Source of the DNA: Bacteroidaceae bacterium | GTDB taxonomy: Bacteria; Bacteroidota; Bacteroidia; Bacteroidales; Bacteroidaceae | NCBI GenBank assembly: GCA_017522785.1 | Contig: JAFWYF010000006.1 | Span: 62,001 to 126,000 of the forward strand | Direction of reading: 5' to 3' | Length of the DNA stretch: 64,000 nucleotides | Part shown: positions 8,999 to 18,152 of the stretch, one piece after another | Numbering within the stretch: the stretch's first letter is position 1 | Layout of the letters: every line of letters begins with the position of its first letter | Translations under genes and position numbers: made by a program | Notes under the pieces: model-generated | Told to the model about the DNA's origin: nothing | What the model saw: the letters and a program-made list of their open reading frames with translations, nothing else | Databases searched by the model: none

Positions 8999-11326
8999 AT
9001 GAAATACTACATTACATCTTTATTGCTTACTATTGCTACGATAGCAGGGTATGCAGCCGAGCCTATGGCAATAAAAGAGGGGAATATGATATCGGGACAT
9101 GTCATTGATTATGACAATGAAGATAATATTCCTTTTGCAAACATTCTAATTATCGAAACCGGTGAAGGTACTTCCAGCAACGAACAAGGACAATTTGAAT
9201 TTAGAAATTTACGTCCCGGAAAATATACATTGCGAGTTTCTGCAATGGGCTATCAAACACAGAGTAAGAGTGTAACAGTGAGCAAGGAGTATACTGCTGT
9301 TGTTCACTTTAAGATGAAAGAGGAGGCGCTGGTAATAAACGAGGTGGTGGTGTCGGCAAACCGCCACGAAGTAAGTCGAAAGGATGCTCCCGTTGTGGTT
9401 AATGTTGTTGGGCTGAATCTCTTTGAGAAAGTCAATTCAACCGATTTGGCAAAGAGCCTAAATTATGTTCCCGGTCTGCGTGTCGAAAATAACTGCCAGA
9501 ATTGTGGTTTTCCTCAAGTAAGAATAAATGGTCTCGAAGGTCCCTATTCACAAATATTGATAAACAGCCGTCCTGTAGTGAGTGCGCTCAGTGGAGTGTA
9601 TGGTTTGGAGCAGATTCCAGTGAATATGATTGACCGTGTCGAAGTGGTACGTGGCGGTGGTTCAGCTCTTTTTGGTGCAAATGCTGTGGGTGGAACGATA
9701 AATATCATTACTAAAGACCCTGTAAGTAACTCTTTTCAAGTGTCCAGTAACTTCTCCAATCATGGTGGCGATGTTTGGGAGCAGTATATGGGAGCAAATG
9801 CCTCATTAGTGGCAAAGGATAATTCATACGGTATTGCAGTGTATGAGAGCTATAGAAACCGTAACCCTTACGACCACGACGGTGATGGTTTCTCGGAACT
9901 AGGCAAAATAAATATAAATACTTTTGGATTGCGCACATATTATCGTCCAACCCACACAAGCCGTATAAGTCTCGAATATCACACTACAAACGAAACACGT
10001 CGTGGTGGAAATAAATTCGATTTGCAACCGCATGAGTCCGATATTACAGAACAAACCAAACATGTCATCAACAGCGGAGGTGTTGCTTACGACCTCTCTT
10101 GGCATGAATTCCGTAATAAGGTTTCGCTATATGCTTCGGTACAACATACCGACCGTGATAGTTATTACGGCGCCGGTCGCGACCCAAAAGCCTACGGAAA
10201 AACCGACGACCTTACATGGGTTGCAGGTGCGACATATACTGCAATGATGAAACGTTGTATTTTCTCTCCAGCAACATTCATTGGAGGTGTTGAGTACCAA
10301 GAGAATAATCTGCATGATATTATGACTGGCTACATGCGTGATATGAAACAAGATGTGCGCATTGCAAGTGCTTTTCTGCAGAATGAGTGGGATATAAACA
10401 AGTTTGCTGTTTTGTTGGGACTTCGTGCCGACAAGCACAATCTGATTGACGATATAATTCTTAGTCCTCGTGTAAACCTATTGTATAAGCCAACTGATAG
10501 TTTTCAGGCACGTCTTACCTATTCAACAGGTTTTCGTGCTCCGCAGGCCTATGACGAAGACCTACATGTTACAGCTGTAGGTGGCGAAGGTGTGCAAATC
10601 TCCCTTGCCGATAATTTGAAAGAGGAGCGTTCCAATAGTTTCAGTGGCTCAGTCGATTGGACAGCTATGCTGGGACATTGGCAAACAAACATTTTGCTCG
10701 AGGGCTTCTATACAGGTCTAGACGATGTTTTTGTACTCGAGGATATAGGTGCAAACAGCGACAACCTTGTCATGAAAGTGCGTCGTAACGGTAGTGGTGC
10801 TCAAGTCTATGGTGCAAACCTCGAAGCAAAAATTGCACATGGAAAAGATGTTTCGTTACAAGTGGGTTTAACAGCGCAGCGAAGCCGATACAAAAAAGCC
10901 GAAGTGTGGAGCGAAATAACCACTCTCGACGAGAATGGAGTAGAGACAACAGAGGAACTGACCACAAAGCGCATGCCTCGTACCCCCGACTTCTATGGCT
11001 ACTTTACATTGTCGGCATCGCCTCTTAAAAATTTGAATTTGGCACTATCCGGTACTTACACAGGAAAAATGATAGTACCTCATTATGCCGGATTTATCGA
11101 TTATGACCGCATGGAGAATACACCCGATTTCTTCGATTTAGGAGTAAAACTCGATTACACATTTATACTGCGCGACCACATCAAATTGCAGTTAAATGCA
11201 GGTGTACAAAATATGTTCGACAGTTTCCAAAAGGATTTGGACAAAGGAGAGTTTCGCGATTCGGGATATTTCTACGGACCAACATCACCAAGAACATTCT
11301 TCATTGGTTTCAAAATCATGAACTGA
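8999..11326 (+). CDS. TonB-dependent outer-membrane receptor
   Basis: 775 residues: a signal peptide (about 1-19), a carboxypeptidase-regulatory-like beta-sandwich (about 30-105), a plug domain (about 115-240, with IDRVEVVRGGGSALFG and GGTINIITK) and a 22-strand barrel ending in FFIGFKIMN with the usual C-terminal aromatic pattern. It imports a ligand across the outer membrane using TonB energy. The plug has a CQNC motif (166-169) that could bind a metal or form a disulfide. No SusD partner follows, which argues against glycan uptake and for a small chelate such as iron, heme, copper or cobalamin. The two-component system just upstream may control it. Confidence 0.9.
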   Translation: MKYYITSLLLTIATIAGYAAEPMAIKEGNMISGHVIDYDNEDNIPFANILIIETGEGTSSNEQGQFEFRNLRPGKYTLRVSAMGYQTQSKSVTVSKEYTAVVHFKMKEEALVINEVVVSANRHEVSRKDAPVVVNVVGLNLFEKVNSTDLAKSLNYVPGLRVENNCQNCGFPQVRINGLEGPYSQILINSRPVVSALSGVYGLEQIPVNMIDRVEVVRGGGSALFGANAVGGTINIITKDPVSNSFQVSSNFSNHGGDVWEQYMGANASLVAKDNSYGIAVYESYRNRNPYDHDGDGFSELGKININTFGLRTYYRPTHTSRISLEYHTTNETRRGGNKFDLQPHESDITEQTKHVINSGGVAYDLSWHEFRNKVSLYASVQHTDRDSYYGAGRDPKAYGKTDDLTWVAGATYTAMMKRCIFSPATFIGGVEYQENNLHDIMTGYMRDMKQDVRIASAFLQNEWDINKFAVLLGLRADKHNLIDDIILSPRVNLLYKPTDSFQARLTYSTGFRAPQAYDEDLHVTAVGGEGVQISLADNLKEERSNSFSGSVDWTAMLGHWQTNILLEGFYTGLDDVFVLEDIGANSDNLVMKVRRNGSGAQVYGANLEAKIAHGKDVSLQVGLTAQRSRYKKAEVWSEITTLDENGVETTEELTTKRMPRTPDFYGYFTLSASPLKNLNLALSGTYTGKMIVPHYAGFIDYDRMENTPDFFDLGVKLDYTFILRDHIKLQLNAGVQNMFDSFQKDLDKGEFRDSGYFYGPTSPRTFFIGFKIMN

Positions 11327-11353
11327 TAAGGTTCTCGATTCGTTAAATAATTT

Positions 11354-11386
11354 AAGGCGCAATCTTCGGGGGTTGCGCCTTTTTTA
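11354..11386 (+). terminator. Rho-independent terminator of the receptor gene
   Basis: A 9-bp stem AAGGCGCAA / TTGCGCCTT with a 10-base loop is followed by a T run, 28 bases after the receptor stop. Confidence 0.9.
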
Positions 11387-11484
11387 TATTATTAATATAA
11401 TTTAACCATTAGGGAGGGGTAATTTAGTATATATTCAATAATTTTGAGAAAAATTAAAACTACGAATATAAAAACCTCAAAATT

Positions 11485-12324
11485 ATGAAACAAATTATCG
11501 TATTAATGTCGTTTGTATTTTTGTTTATGCAGATTCAGGCACAAGATGCTTCGTACAAAGCTGAAATAAAAAAGATTCTGATTGTAAATAATAACTCAAA
11601 TTATGAGACAATCTTCATGCAAACATTTGAAATAGCAAAGGATCATTTGCCCTACAAAACTGTGGAAGAAAGAAATGCTGCCGCACAAAGATATGCAAAA
11701 AAGTATGAAGAGACACAAGCTTTGGATGATGTATGCGATGTAGTAGCATCATATTATATAAAATATTTGAATTTAGAAGAAGTACAAACCATAAGTAATA
11801 CATTAGATAATAATAAATATAAGGGTGTGTATGAAAAAGCAAATAGCTTATTCAATAATAATGCGGGAGTAATGGCATCTATTTATCCCTATATGCTATC
11901 AGCGATTTCTGCTATTACATCTGGAAACGAACCGGAACCAATATTAGATATAAATGAGAAGAGAAGCGGATATTATGTAAAATATCAGTTATATGTGGAT
12001 CAATGCGAAGCAAATATTATTATAAAAAATGTGTTGAATGAAATCTCTTCGGTTGCTTTATCGCAAACCACAGATGAAAAGCAAAAAGAAGTTATGAAGA
12101 AAGTCTTTGATTATATTGCAATTCAATTACTAGATTTGCAATATGTTGCATGTAAAAAGATGTTGAGCGAGGATGAACTTGATGTACTAATAGAATTATA
12201 TAAAAAGCCGGAATTTAAAAAACTCACAAAAACTAACAATGAAATAAGTTCTAATATAATGGATATAGGTACAAAGCAGAATGCAAAAATTGCAAAGTGG
12301 CTTAGTGAACAAAATATTGAATAA
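11485..12324 (+). CDS. Secreted DUF2059-like helical protein
   Basis: 279 residues with a signal peptide (MKQIIVLMSFVFLFMQIQAQ) and an otherwise helical, charged body. The segment LSEDELDVLIELYKKPEFKK (starting near 223) resembles the end of DUF2059 domains, where a Leu-rich 'acidic-LxxLxxFY' helix recurs. DUF2059 proteins are periplasmic and of unknown function. The gene and its neighbour are clearly richer in A and T than the surrounding DNA and use many ATA and AAA codons, which suggests recent acquisition. It is 47 bases before the start of the MORN-repeat gene and probably co-transcribed with it. Confidence 0.7.
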   Translation: MKQIIVLMSFVFLFMQIQAQDASYKAEIKKILIVNNNSNYETIFMQTFEIAKDHLPYKTVEERNAAAQRYAKKYEETQALDDVCDVVASYYIKYLNLEEVQTISNTLDNNKYKGVYEKANSLFNNNAGVMASIYPYMLSAISAITSGNEPEPILDINEKRSGYYVKYQLYVDQCEANIIIKNVLNEISSVALSQTTDEKQKEVMKKVFDYIAIQLLDLQYVACKKMLSEDELDVLIELYKKPEFKKLTKTNNEISSNIMDIGTKQNAKIAKWLSEQNIE

Positions 12325-12371
12325 AGTTAAATTTTTATTTGTATAAAAATCATTTATTATTAAAATCATCT

Positions 12372-14474
12372 ATGAGAAGATTATTCTTAATATTATTATG
12401 CTTTATCTCTTTTTTATCTGATATTCATGCATCAGATAAAAAAGAGATTTTAGATTCTATAGCTTCTTCTATTATAAAAAATAGAGCCATAAATCTTTTT
12501 GAGACTTGTATCAATGTCAGAAGTCAGTATAACAAGTATAATGAATTTGCGATAGAGGCAGCTCTCTATAAAACTCAAAAAGAGACTCTAAAAAGAACTC
12601 TTGAGGATGTGTACGGAAGTAATACAACTGAAGAGTTGAACGAACTGCTTAGTTTTGTAAATAGCAATGTTTATAAATGTGTAACATCGTATGATGTTAC
12701 AAAAGAGTATATTGCATCTTTAGTAGCAAGTGCAACTGTGAATGTTTATATGCGAAACTTAAAGAGTAGTTTTATGAATATTTCCTATGCTCCCGGGTTA
12801 TACACCGATATTGTGAATTCGATGTTTGCTGGAACATTTATAGATAGAAGGGATTTTAAAATAAAGGATAAAGAGTATGTTCAGATATACAACTCTTACC
12901 ATGAAAGACTGAATAAAAAAGCAATAGAAAATGAGATTTCATTGTGTATTGACAATCTTTTTGAGAAGATGCATTTAGACATAAGCAGGTCTGACATCCT
13001 TCATGAATCTACATATTTATATTCAACTATAAAGAGAAATACGTTGTATAGGTATATGACAAAAGAAGATTTGTCATATCTTGCAGAATTTTATAATACA
13101 AATATTGGTAAAAAATTTACCGACATAAGAATCGATGATGTTCTGAATCTTTATTCATCAAAAAGATTCAGAACTAATAAAACAGAAGTTGAATTTAAGA
13201 ACTATTTGGAAAATATCACCGACGAAGACTATTTTACATATTTGGCAATTAGAAAAGAAATGTCATTTTCTTCGTTAGAACCTTTGAAAAATATTCAAAC
13301 AATTAAATACAAAAAAGGTACATATACAGGCTCTACTTTTAATGGAGAACCAGAAGGTGATGGTGTATATATTGATAAGAAAGGGATAAAATATACCGGT
13401 AACTTTACAGCAGGTAAGATGCATGGTTGTATAACCGTACATAAGCAAAATGGAGATTCGTTACGAGAAATGTGGGCAAATGGAAAAAGGATGAAAGAAC
13501 AAAGCATTGAAAAGCCTACACATGGAGTAGTTAAGTTACCTCCAACATATACCAACGATTCAGACATAAAAGAATACATGGGATACGGATGTAAAACAGA
13601 CAACGGTATTGTAGAAATTGGCATGTTTGTCGATGGTGTGTTGCATGGAGAAGGAGAACGATATAGAGGCGATTATAACTATTTTGGAATATTTTACAAT
13701 GATAACCTAGTTAAAGGGGATATTATATATAATGATGATAATAAGCAGTCTCAATTTCGTGGTGCAATAAAGCAAATATCTGCTTGTAATGCTACTTATA
13801 ATTTGCGTAATGGGGCCTATAAAGAAATACAAGTGAATGATAGCATTATAAAATCGTATATTGGAACTGATATTAGCGGATTGTATAATGGTATAGGAGA
13901 GACGCAGTATCATAATAAAAACAAGAAATACAGTTATAAACGCAAAGGATATTTTGCATACGATCGTCTTTATGGAGAAGGTGTGGAAGTTTTTGAATCT
14001 GATGGATCATATAAAACAACATATATAGGAGAATTTATTAATACTAAGAAAAATGGTAGAGGCTCTCTGTTGATAGAGAGCAAAAACACTTTCAATGGTT
14101 TTTTCACAACACATTATCAAGATATGCATTTTAAAACATCAGAAGATATGATGCTTGCAAAACTTGAAGGTATATTTAAAAATGACAAATTTATAGAAGG
14201 TAAAATAACTATTTCGTCTGGCGATTCTCTTGATGGAAAATTTAATAATGGAAAACTAGTTGAAGGGTACTGTTGTGTTGGTAATAATAGTACGACAATG
14301 GTAAATATATCCATGAACGCAAGTTATGAAGGAGAAATAAAAAATGGAGTGCCACATGGTAAAGGAAAATACTTAACTGTGCATGGAGATACGCATGAAG
14401 GTGTTTTTGAAAATGGTAGATTAATAAAAGGAATCATTAAAAATAGAAAAGGGAAAATTATAAGCAAAAAGTAA
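12372..14474 (+). CDS. Secreted protein with DUF2059-like domain and MORN repeats
   Basis: The start at 12372 (MRRLFLILLC) gives a proper signal peptide and 700 residues; an upstream in-frame ATG (12339) adds 11 residues that would spoil it. The N-terminal half is helical with a DUF2059-like MTKEDLSYLAEFY segment. From about residue 310 onward MORN-type repeats appear in at least six places, for example YTGNFTAGKMHG, EIGMFVDGVLHGEG, YIGEFINTKKNGRG, YEGEIKNGVPHGKG and HEGVFENG. MORN repeats make extended beta-hairpin plates that bind lipid or protein. The product would lie in the periplasm or at the surface. Function unknown; the shared DUF2059-like part suggests it pairs with the upstream protein. 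Confidence 0.75.
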   Translation: MRRLFLILLCFISFLSDIHASDKKEILDSIASSIIKNRAINLFETCINVRSQYNKYNEFAIEAALYKTQKETLKRTLEDVYGSNTTEELNELLSFVNSNVYKCVTSYDVTKEYIASLVASATVNVYMRNLKSSFMNISYAPGLYTDIVNSMFAGTFIDRRDFKIKDKEYVQIYNSYHERLNKKAIENEISLCIDNLFEKMHLDISRSDILHESTYLYSTIKRNTLYRYMTKEDLSYLAEFYNTNIGKKFTDIRIDDVLNLYSSKRFRTNKTEVEFKNYLENITDEDYFTYLAIRKEMSFSSLEPLKNIQTIKYKKGTYTGSTFNGEPEGDGVYIDKKGIKYTGNFTAGKMHGCITVHKQNGDSLREMWANGKRMKEQSIEKPTHGVVKLPPTYTNDSDIKEYMGYGCKTDNGIVEIGMFVDGVLHGEGERYRGDYNYFGIFYNDNLVKGDIIYNDDNKQSQFRGAIKQISACNATYNLRNGAYKEIQVNDSIIKSYIGTDISGLYNGIGETQYHNKNKKYSYKRKGYFAYDRLYGEGVEVFESDGSYKTTYIGEFINTKKNGRGSLLIESKNTFNGFFTTHYQDMHFKTSEDMMLAKLEGIFKNDKFIEGKITISSGDSLDGKFNNGKLVEGYCCVGNNSTTMVNISMNASYEGEIKNGVPHGKGKYLTVHGDTHEGVFENGRLIKGIIKNRKGKIISKK

Positions 14475-14779
14475 TAATATGATAAATATGTAGGTTAATT
14501 CTTTGTCATTTATTGCACATAACGGAATTTAGGAAAAATCTTGGGGTACTTCAATTGTAGCACCATAATATTTACGTTTCAATCTATTTTAACTTTTATA
14601 GATATGGTTTCCTCCGATACTGAGTTTGGTTTAGATTCAGTTGCCGGGGTCGTTGAGTGGAAAATACTTGACAGGAAAATGGCTTATGGTTATCTAATAA
14701 TGTAAAACTTACGGTTTTATTTCACCCTTTATATTGGATTCAAAATCATGAACTGATATGTAGATTGAATTCATAATTA
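14475..14779 (+). pseudogene. Non-coding stretch ending in a relic of the TonB receptor 3' end
   Basis: There is no credible gene in this stretch. At 14733-14758 a 26-base sequence matches 11303-11328, the very end of the receptor gene, at 25 of 26 positions and still reads YIGFKIMN-stop. Weaker similarity extends upstream (TTACGG and TTTCACC align with the receptor's CTACGG and ATCACC). A 33-codon ORF at 14604-14705 shows no recognised family. The simplest reading is that the AT-rich pair was inserted near a receptor-like gene whose duplicate 3' end remains here. Confidence 0.55.
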
Positions 14780-14810
14780 CTAGGCGACGCATGCGTCGCC
14801 TAGTTTTTTG
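14780..14810 (+). terminator. Strong terminator with perfect palindromic stem
   Basis: A perfect 12+12 base palindrome (half-site CTAGGCGACGCA) is followed by a run of T. It ends the preceding unit and isolates the T9SS operon promoter 14 bases downstream. Confidence 0.85.
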
Positions 14811-14823
14811 TATAAATAAACTA

Positions 14824-14854
14824 TTTGACAGAACTGCTGTTTTTATTAACTTTG
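14824..14854 (+). promoter_or_regulatory. Promoter of the T9SS operon
   Basis: TTTG (14824-14827), a 19-base spacer and TAACTTTG (14847-14854) fit the Bacteroidota housekeeping promoter exactly. The start of transcription is expected near 14861, giving a leader of about 130 bases before porP. Confidence 0.85.
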
Positions 14855-14991
14855 TGCAATTGAAACAAACTACAATACTCATTTATCGCAACTATTTGCC
14901 CTTCCTTGTTAAAATAGTTGGAAAGTGTAAATAATATATGTTATAAAATTGCGTTATAAAAATTGTTTGAATTTTCTTTAAAAGAAGAAGA

Positions 14992-15933
14992 GTGAAAAAA
15001 TATCTGTATATAATAGTGCTATCTATGCTTGCTACAACAGCTGTGCAGGCGCAGTACGATGTACACTTTACTCACTATTGGAATATGCAGAACTTCTATA
15101 ATCCGGCAGGTGCGGGTGCAACAGGTAAATTACACGCTTTCATTGCATATAGTAACCAATTAACGGGTTTTGAAAACAATCCCAAAAGTATGCTCATAAA
15201 TGCCGATGCGCGTCTTACAATGCTTCCGGGAGACCATTCGGCCGGTTTTGGAATTCTCAACGATCAAATAGGTATATTTACGCACCAACATCTCTTTTTG
15301 AACTATGCTTATGCATTTAAACTATTTGGTGGCAGGCTTGCAATTGGTGCTCAATTGGGTTTGGTAAATGCAAAAATAGACCCTTCCGATTTGGAATTCG
15401 GTGGCGATGCCAGCGACCCCGCCTTCCCAAAAAGTGAAGTAGATGGCAATACCTTCGATTTTGGAGCAGGATTGCTCTATCAACATAAATATTTTTATAC
15501 CGGAATATCTGCTTTACATATAAATGCTCCACTTGTGGAACTTGGAGAAACAAACGAAATTCAGGTCGATCCATATTTAAATTTTACGGCCGGAGGCAAT
15601 ATACCGTTAAAAAATCCGTTAATATCGATACAGCCCTCGTTGCAGGTGATGACAGACTTCGTCTCTTGGCGTGCCGATATTACGGCAAGAGGTAGTTACA
15701 ATTTCAGAGAAAAAATATTCTTTGGTGGTGTAACTTACAGTCCCTCAACATCGGTTGCACTGTTTTTAGGTGCCGAATTCCTGAATATAACAGTTAGTTA
15801 CGGTTACGAACTATTCACTTCGGGTCTTGGGGCACAAAATGGTAGCCACGATATTTATATAGGCTACGAAATGGATTTGGATATATTTAAAAAAGGAAAA
15901 AATAAACATAATAGCATAAGAATATTAGAATGA
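14992..15933 (+). CDS. porP: PorP/SprF family type IX secretion membrane protein
   Basis: 313 residues with a signal peptide (through VQA) and an outer-membrane beta-barrel of the PorP/SprF family (early motif HYWNMQNFYNPAGAGATG). PorP-like proteins sit in the outer membrane next to the PorK/PorN ring and help anchor secreted proteins. The start is a GTG at 14992, preceded by an AGAAGAAG stretch, and gives the right signal peptide. The stop overlaps the gldK ATG by 4 bases, so this is the first gene of the operon porP-gldK-gldL-gldM-gldN. Confidence 0.9.
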   Translation: MKKYLYIIVLSMLATTAVQAQYDVHFTHYWNMQNFYNPAGAGATGKLHAFIAYSNQLTGFENNPKSMLINADARLTMLPGDHSAGFGILNDQIGIFTHQHLFLNYAYAFKLFGGRLAIGAQLGLVNAKIDPSDLEFGGDASDPAFPKSEVDGNTFDFGAGLLYQHKYFYTGISALHINAPLVELGETNEIQVDPYLNFTAGGNIPLKNPLISIQPSLQVMTDFVSWRADITARGSYNFREKIFFGGVTYSPSTSVALFLGAEFLNITVSYGYELFTSGLGAQNGSHDIYIGYEMDLDIFKKGKNKHNSIRILE

Positions 15934-17357
15934 TGAGAAGAATTGTTTTTCTACCGGCATTTCTTTCCGTGCTTCTTGTTGTATCGTGCATGGGTACACG
16001 CCAGAGCACAGGTATGGGAGGCGAAGTTACAGGCATAAGCGGAACCGCAATAAATGAGCCTGCACCATACGGAATGATACTCATTGAACGTGGTTCCATA
16101 AAAATAGGAGATGAGGAGGCCGACTCACTTTGGGGCATAACAACTCCTGTAAAAGATATCTCGGTCGATGCCTTTTGGATGGATGAGACAGAGGTTACAA
16201 ATGCAGAGTATCGCCAATTTGTTTTTTGGGTTCGCGACTCAATCATCCGTGAGCGTTTGGCCGACCCTGCATACGGTGGTGATGAAACATACAAGATAAC
16301 CGAGGATGAGTATGGTGAACCAATAACACCTTATTTGAACTGGAGTAAACCAATTCCTTGGAGAAAGCCAAACGAAGATGAATTGCGTGCAATAGAAAGC
16401 GTGTACATCACTCACCCCATTACCGGCGACAAAATGTTAGACGCATCGCAGATGAACTACAAATATGAAATTTATGACTACACTCAGGCTGCATTGCGCA
16501 AAAATCGTCTAAATCCTGCTGAACGTAATCGTAACACCGATATCCCGGTAAACTACGACGAGGTAGTTATGATTTCTAAAGATACCGCATATTACGACGA
16601 CGAGGGTAGAATTGTAAATGAGACAATAACACGTCCTTTGTCGGGAGCGCACGATTTTCTGAATACATATATCTTGAATATCTATCCCGATACAACATGT
16701 TGGGTAAATGATTTTCCCAATGCAAATAACGAAACCTATCTGAATCTCTATTTCAACAGCCCCAATTATAGCGACCATCCGGTAGTAGGTGTTAGTTGGG
16801 AGCAGGCAAACGCGTTCTGTGCATGGCGCACCGATTATCTGTTGCGTGGAATGAAAGGACAGGCAAAATATATTCAACGCTATCGTTTGCCTTCAGAGGC
16901 AGAATGGGAGTATGCGGCACGCGGTAAAGAGGCTGCTAAATTCCCGTGGGAGTCAAATGATACAAAGAGCGACAGAGGTTGCTACTATGCAAACTATAAG
17001 CCCGAAGATGGAAACTACACAAAAGATGGAAACCTTATAACCTCCAGATGTGGTATATATTCGGCAAACAGCAATGGTTTGTACGACATGGCAGGTAATG
17101 TATCGGAGTGGACATCTACCGTATATACCGAGGCAGGAATATTGCAAATGAGTGATATTAATCCCGATTTGCAATATCGTGCGGCAAAAGAGGACCCATA
17201 CAGCATGAAAAAGAAAGCGGTTCGCGGAGGCTCATGGAAAGACCCTGTCAAGTACATACAAGGTGCTACACGCTCCTATGAGTATCAGAATGAGTCGCGT
17301 TCTTACATCGGTTTCCGCTGTGTACGTAGTTACGTGGGAACAAATAGAAGAAGATAA
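15930..17357 (+). CDS. gldK: T9SS ring lipoprotein GldK/PorK
   Basis: 475 residues. A lipoprotein signal with the cysteine at position 20 (LLVVSC) points to attachment at the inner leaflet of the outer membrane. The body is a formylglycine-generating-enzyme-like (FGE-sulfatase) fold with landmarks MDETEVTNAEYRQFV, RLPSEAEWEYAARG, GLYDMAGNVSEW and a closing GFRCVRS; in the GldK family this fold is used structurally. GldK/PorK forms the large periplasmic ring with GldN/PorN and is essential for T9SS secretion. An insert of about 150 residues between the first two landmarks is normal for this family. Confidence 0.95.
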   Translation: MMRRIVFLPAFLSVLLVVSCMGTRQSTGMGGEVTGISGTAINEPAPYGMILIERGSIKIGDEEADSLWGITTPVKDISVDAFWMDETEVTNAEYRQFVFWVRDSIIRERLADPAYGGDETYKITEDEYGEPITPYLNWSKPIPWRKPNEDELRAIESVYITHPITGDKMLDASQMNYKYEIYDYTQAALRKNRLNPAERNRNTDIPVNYDEVVMISKDTAYYDDEGRIVNETITRPLSGAHDFLNTYILNIYPDTTCWVNDFPNANNETYLNLYFNSPNYSDHPVVGVSWEQANAFCAWRTDYLLRGMKGQAKYIQRYRLPSEAEWEYAARGKEAAKFPWESNDTKSDRGCYYANYKPEDGNYTKDGNLITSRCGIYSANSNGLYDMAGNVSEWTSTVYTEAGILQMSDINPDLQYRAAKEDPYSMKKKAVRGGSWKDPVKYIQGATRSYEYQNESRSYIGFRCVRSYVGTNRRR

Positions 17358-17387
17358 AAAGGTTGGTTATATACAGAATTTTAGGTT

Positions 17388-18134
17388 ATGAGCAAGAATA
17401 AAAGTTTTATAAGTCGCGTACAGACATTTATGGATTCTCCAAAAGGTAGAACATATACAAACTACCTTTATAGCTGGGGAGCCGCAATCGTTATCCTAGG
17501 TACATTATTTAAACTCACACATATTCCCGGAGCCAATCTTATGTTGTTTGTGGGTATGGGAACCGAGGTTATAGTGTTCTTCTTCTCTGCATTTGAACGT
17601 CCATTTGAGCTTGCCGAGGAAGATCGTAAAGAGGATAGAGCAATAAGAGCCGCTGAAAGAGCAGAAATGTTGGCTTCACAACCTGTGATTGTGAATGGTC
17701 CAAAAATTACCGGTGCTGTACCCGAGGGTGGTGCCGATTCCGGTTTTTCGGGTTCAATTGTAATTAATGGCAGTGTTGGGAATGGGAATATTACTCCATC
17801 GGCTACTGCCGACCCGGAACTTGTTTCAGAAATGGATGATGCAACTAAAGAGTATGTAGAAAAAGTGCGTGCTTTGAATGAGACGATTAAACGCATATCG
17901 GAACAAACCGAAGCGTTGGGACATAATATGGCCGAAATGGATACTCTTGGACGTAATATAACAGGTATTAATGCTCTCTACGAAGTTCAGTTACGTAGTG
18001 CAGGAGAACAAATAAGTTCTATTAATCAGGTGAACCAAGAAACCAAGAAAATGGCAGAACAGATAAAAGAACTGAATGCCATGTATACACGCATGTTGGA
18101 GGCTATGACCATTAACATGAATAAGCAATTCTAA
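17388..18134 (+). CDS. gldL: T9SS motor protein GldL/PorL
   Basis: 248 residues. Two membrane helices occupy about 22-68 (WGAAIVILGTLFKLTHIPG is the first), with the Glu in the second (GMGTEVIVFFF) matching the acidic residue thought to take part in proton flow. A Gly/Ser-rich linker (about 105-140) leads to a long coiled coil to the C-terminus. GldL and GldM form the 5:2 proton-driven rotary motor in the inner membrane that powers T9SS. It lies 30 bases after gldK and 18 before gldM. Confidence 0.95.
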   Translation: MSKNKSFISRVQTFMDSPKGRTYTNYLYSWGAAIVILGTLFKLTHIPGANLMLFVGMGTEVIVFFFSAFERPFELAEEDRKEDRAIRAAERAEMLASQPVIVNGPKITGAVPEGGADSGFSGSIVINGSVGNGNITPSATADPELVSEMDDATKEYVEKVRALNETIKRISEQTEALGHNMAEMDTLGRNITGINALYEVQLRSAGEQISSINQVNQETKKMAEQIKELNAMYTRMLEAMTINMNKQF

Positions 18135-18152
18135 ACATACAACAGACAACTG

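Noticed and set aside
11615..11842. Minus-strand ORFs opposite the DUF2059-like gene, and similar ORFs opposite other large genes
   Set aside because: They are antisense shadows of confidently assigned genes, with poor composition and no motifs.
12339..12371. Eleven additional residues before the MORN protein signal peptide
   Set aside because: A charged and polar extension would spoil the signal peptide that starts at 12372.
14604..14705. 33-codon ORF in the stretch before the receptor relic
   Set aside because: Too short, no family, and neighbouring sequence already looks like gene debris.
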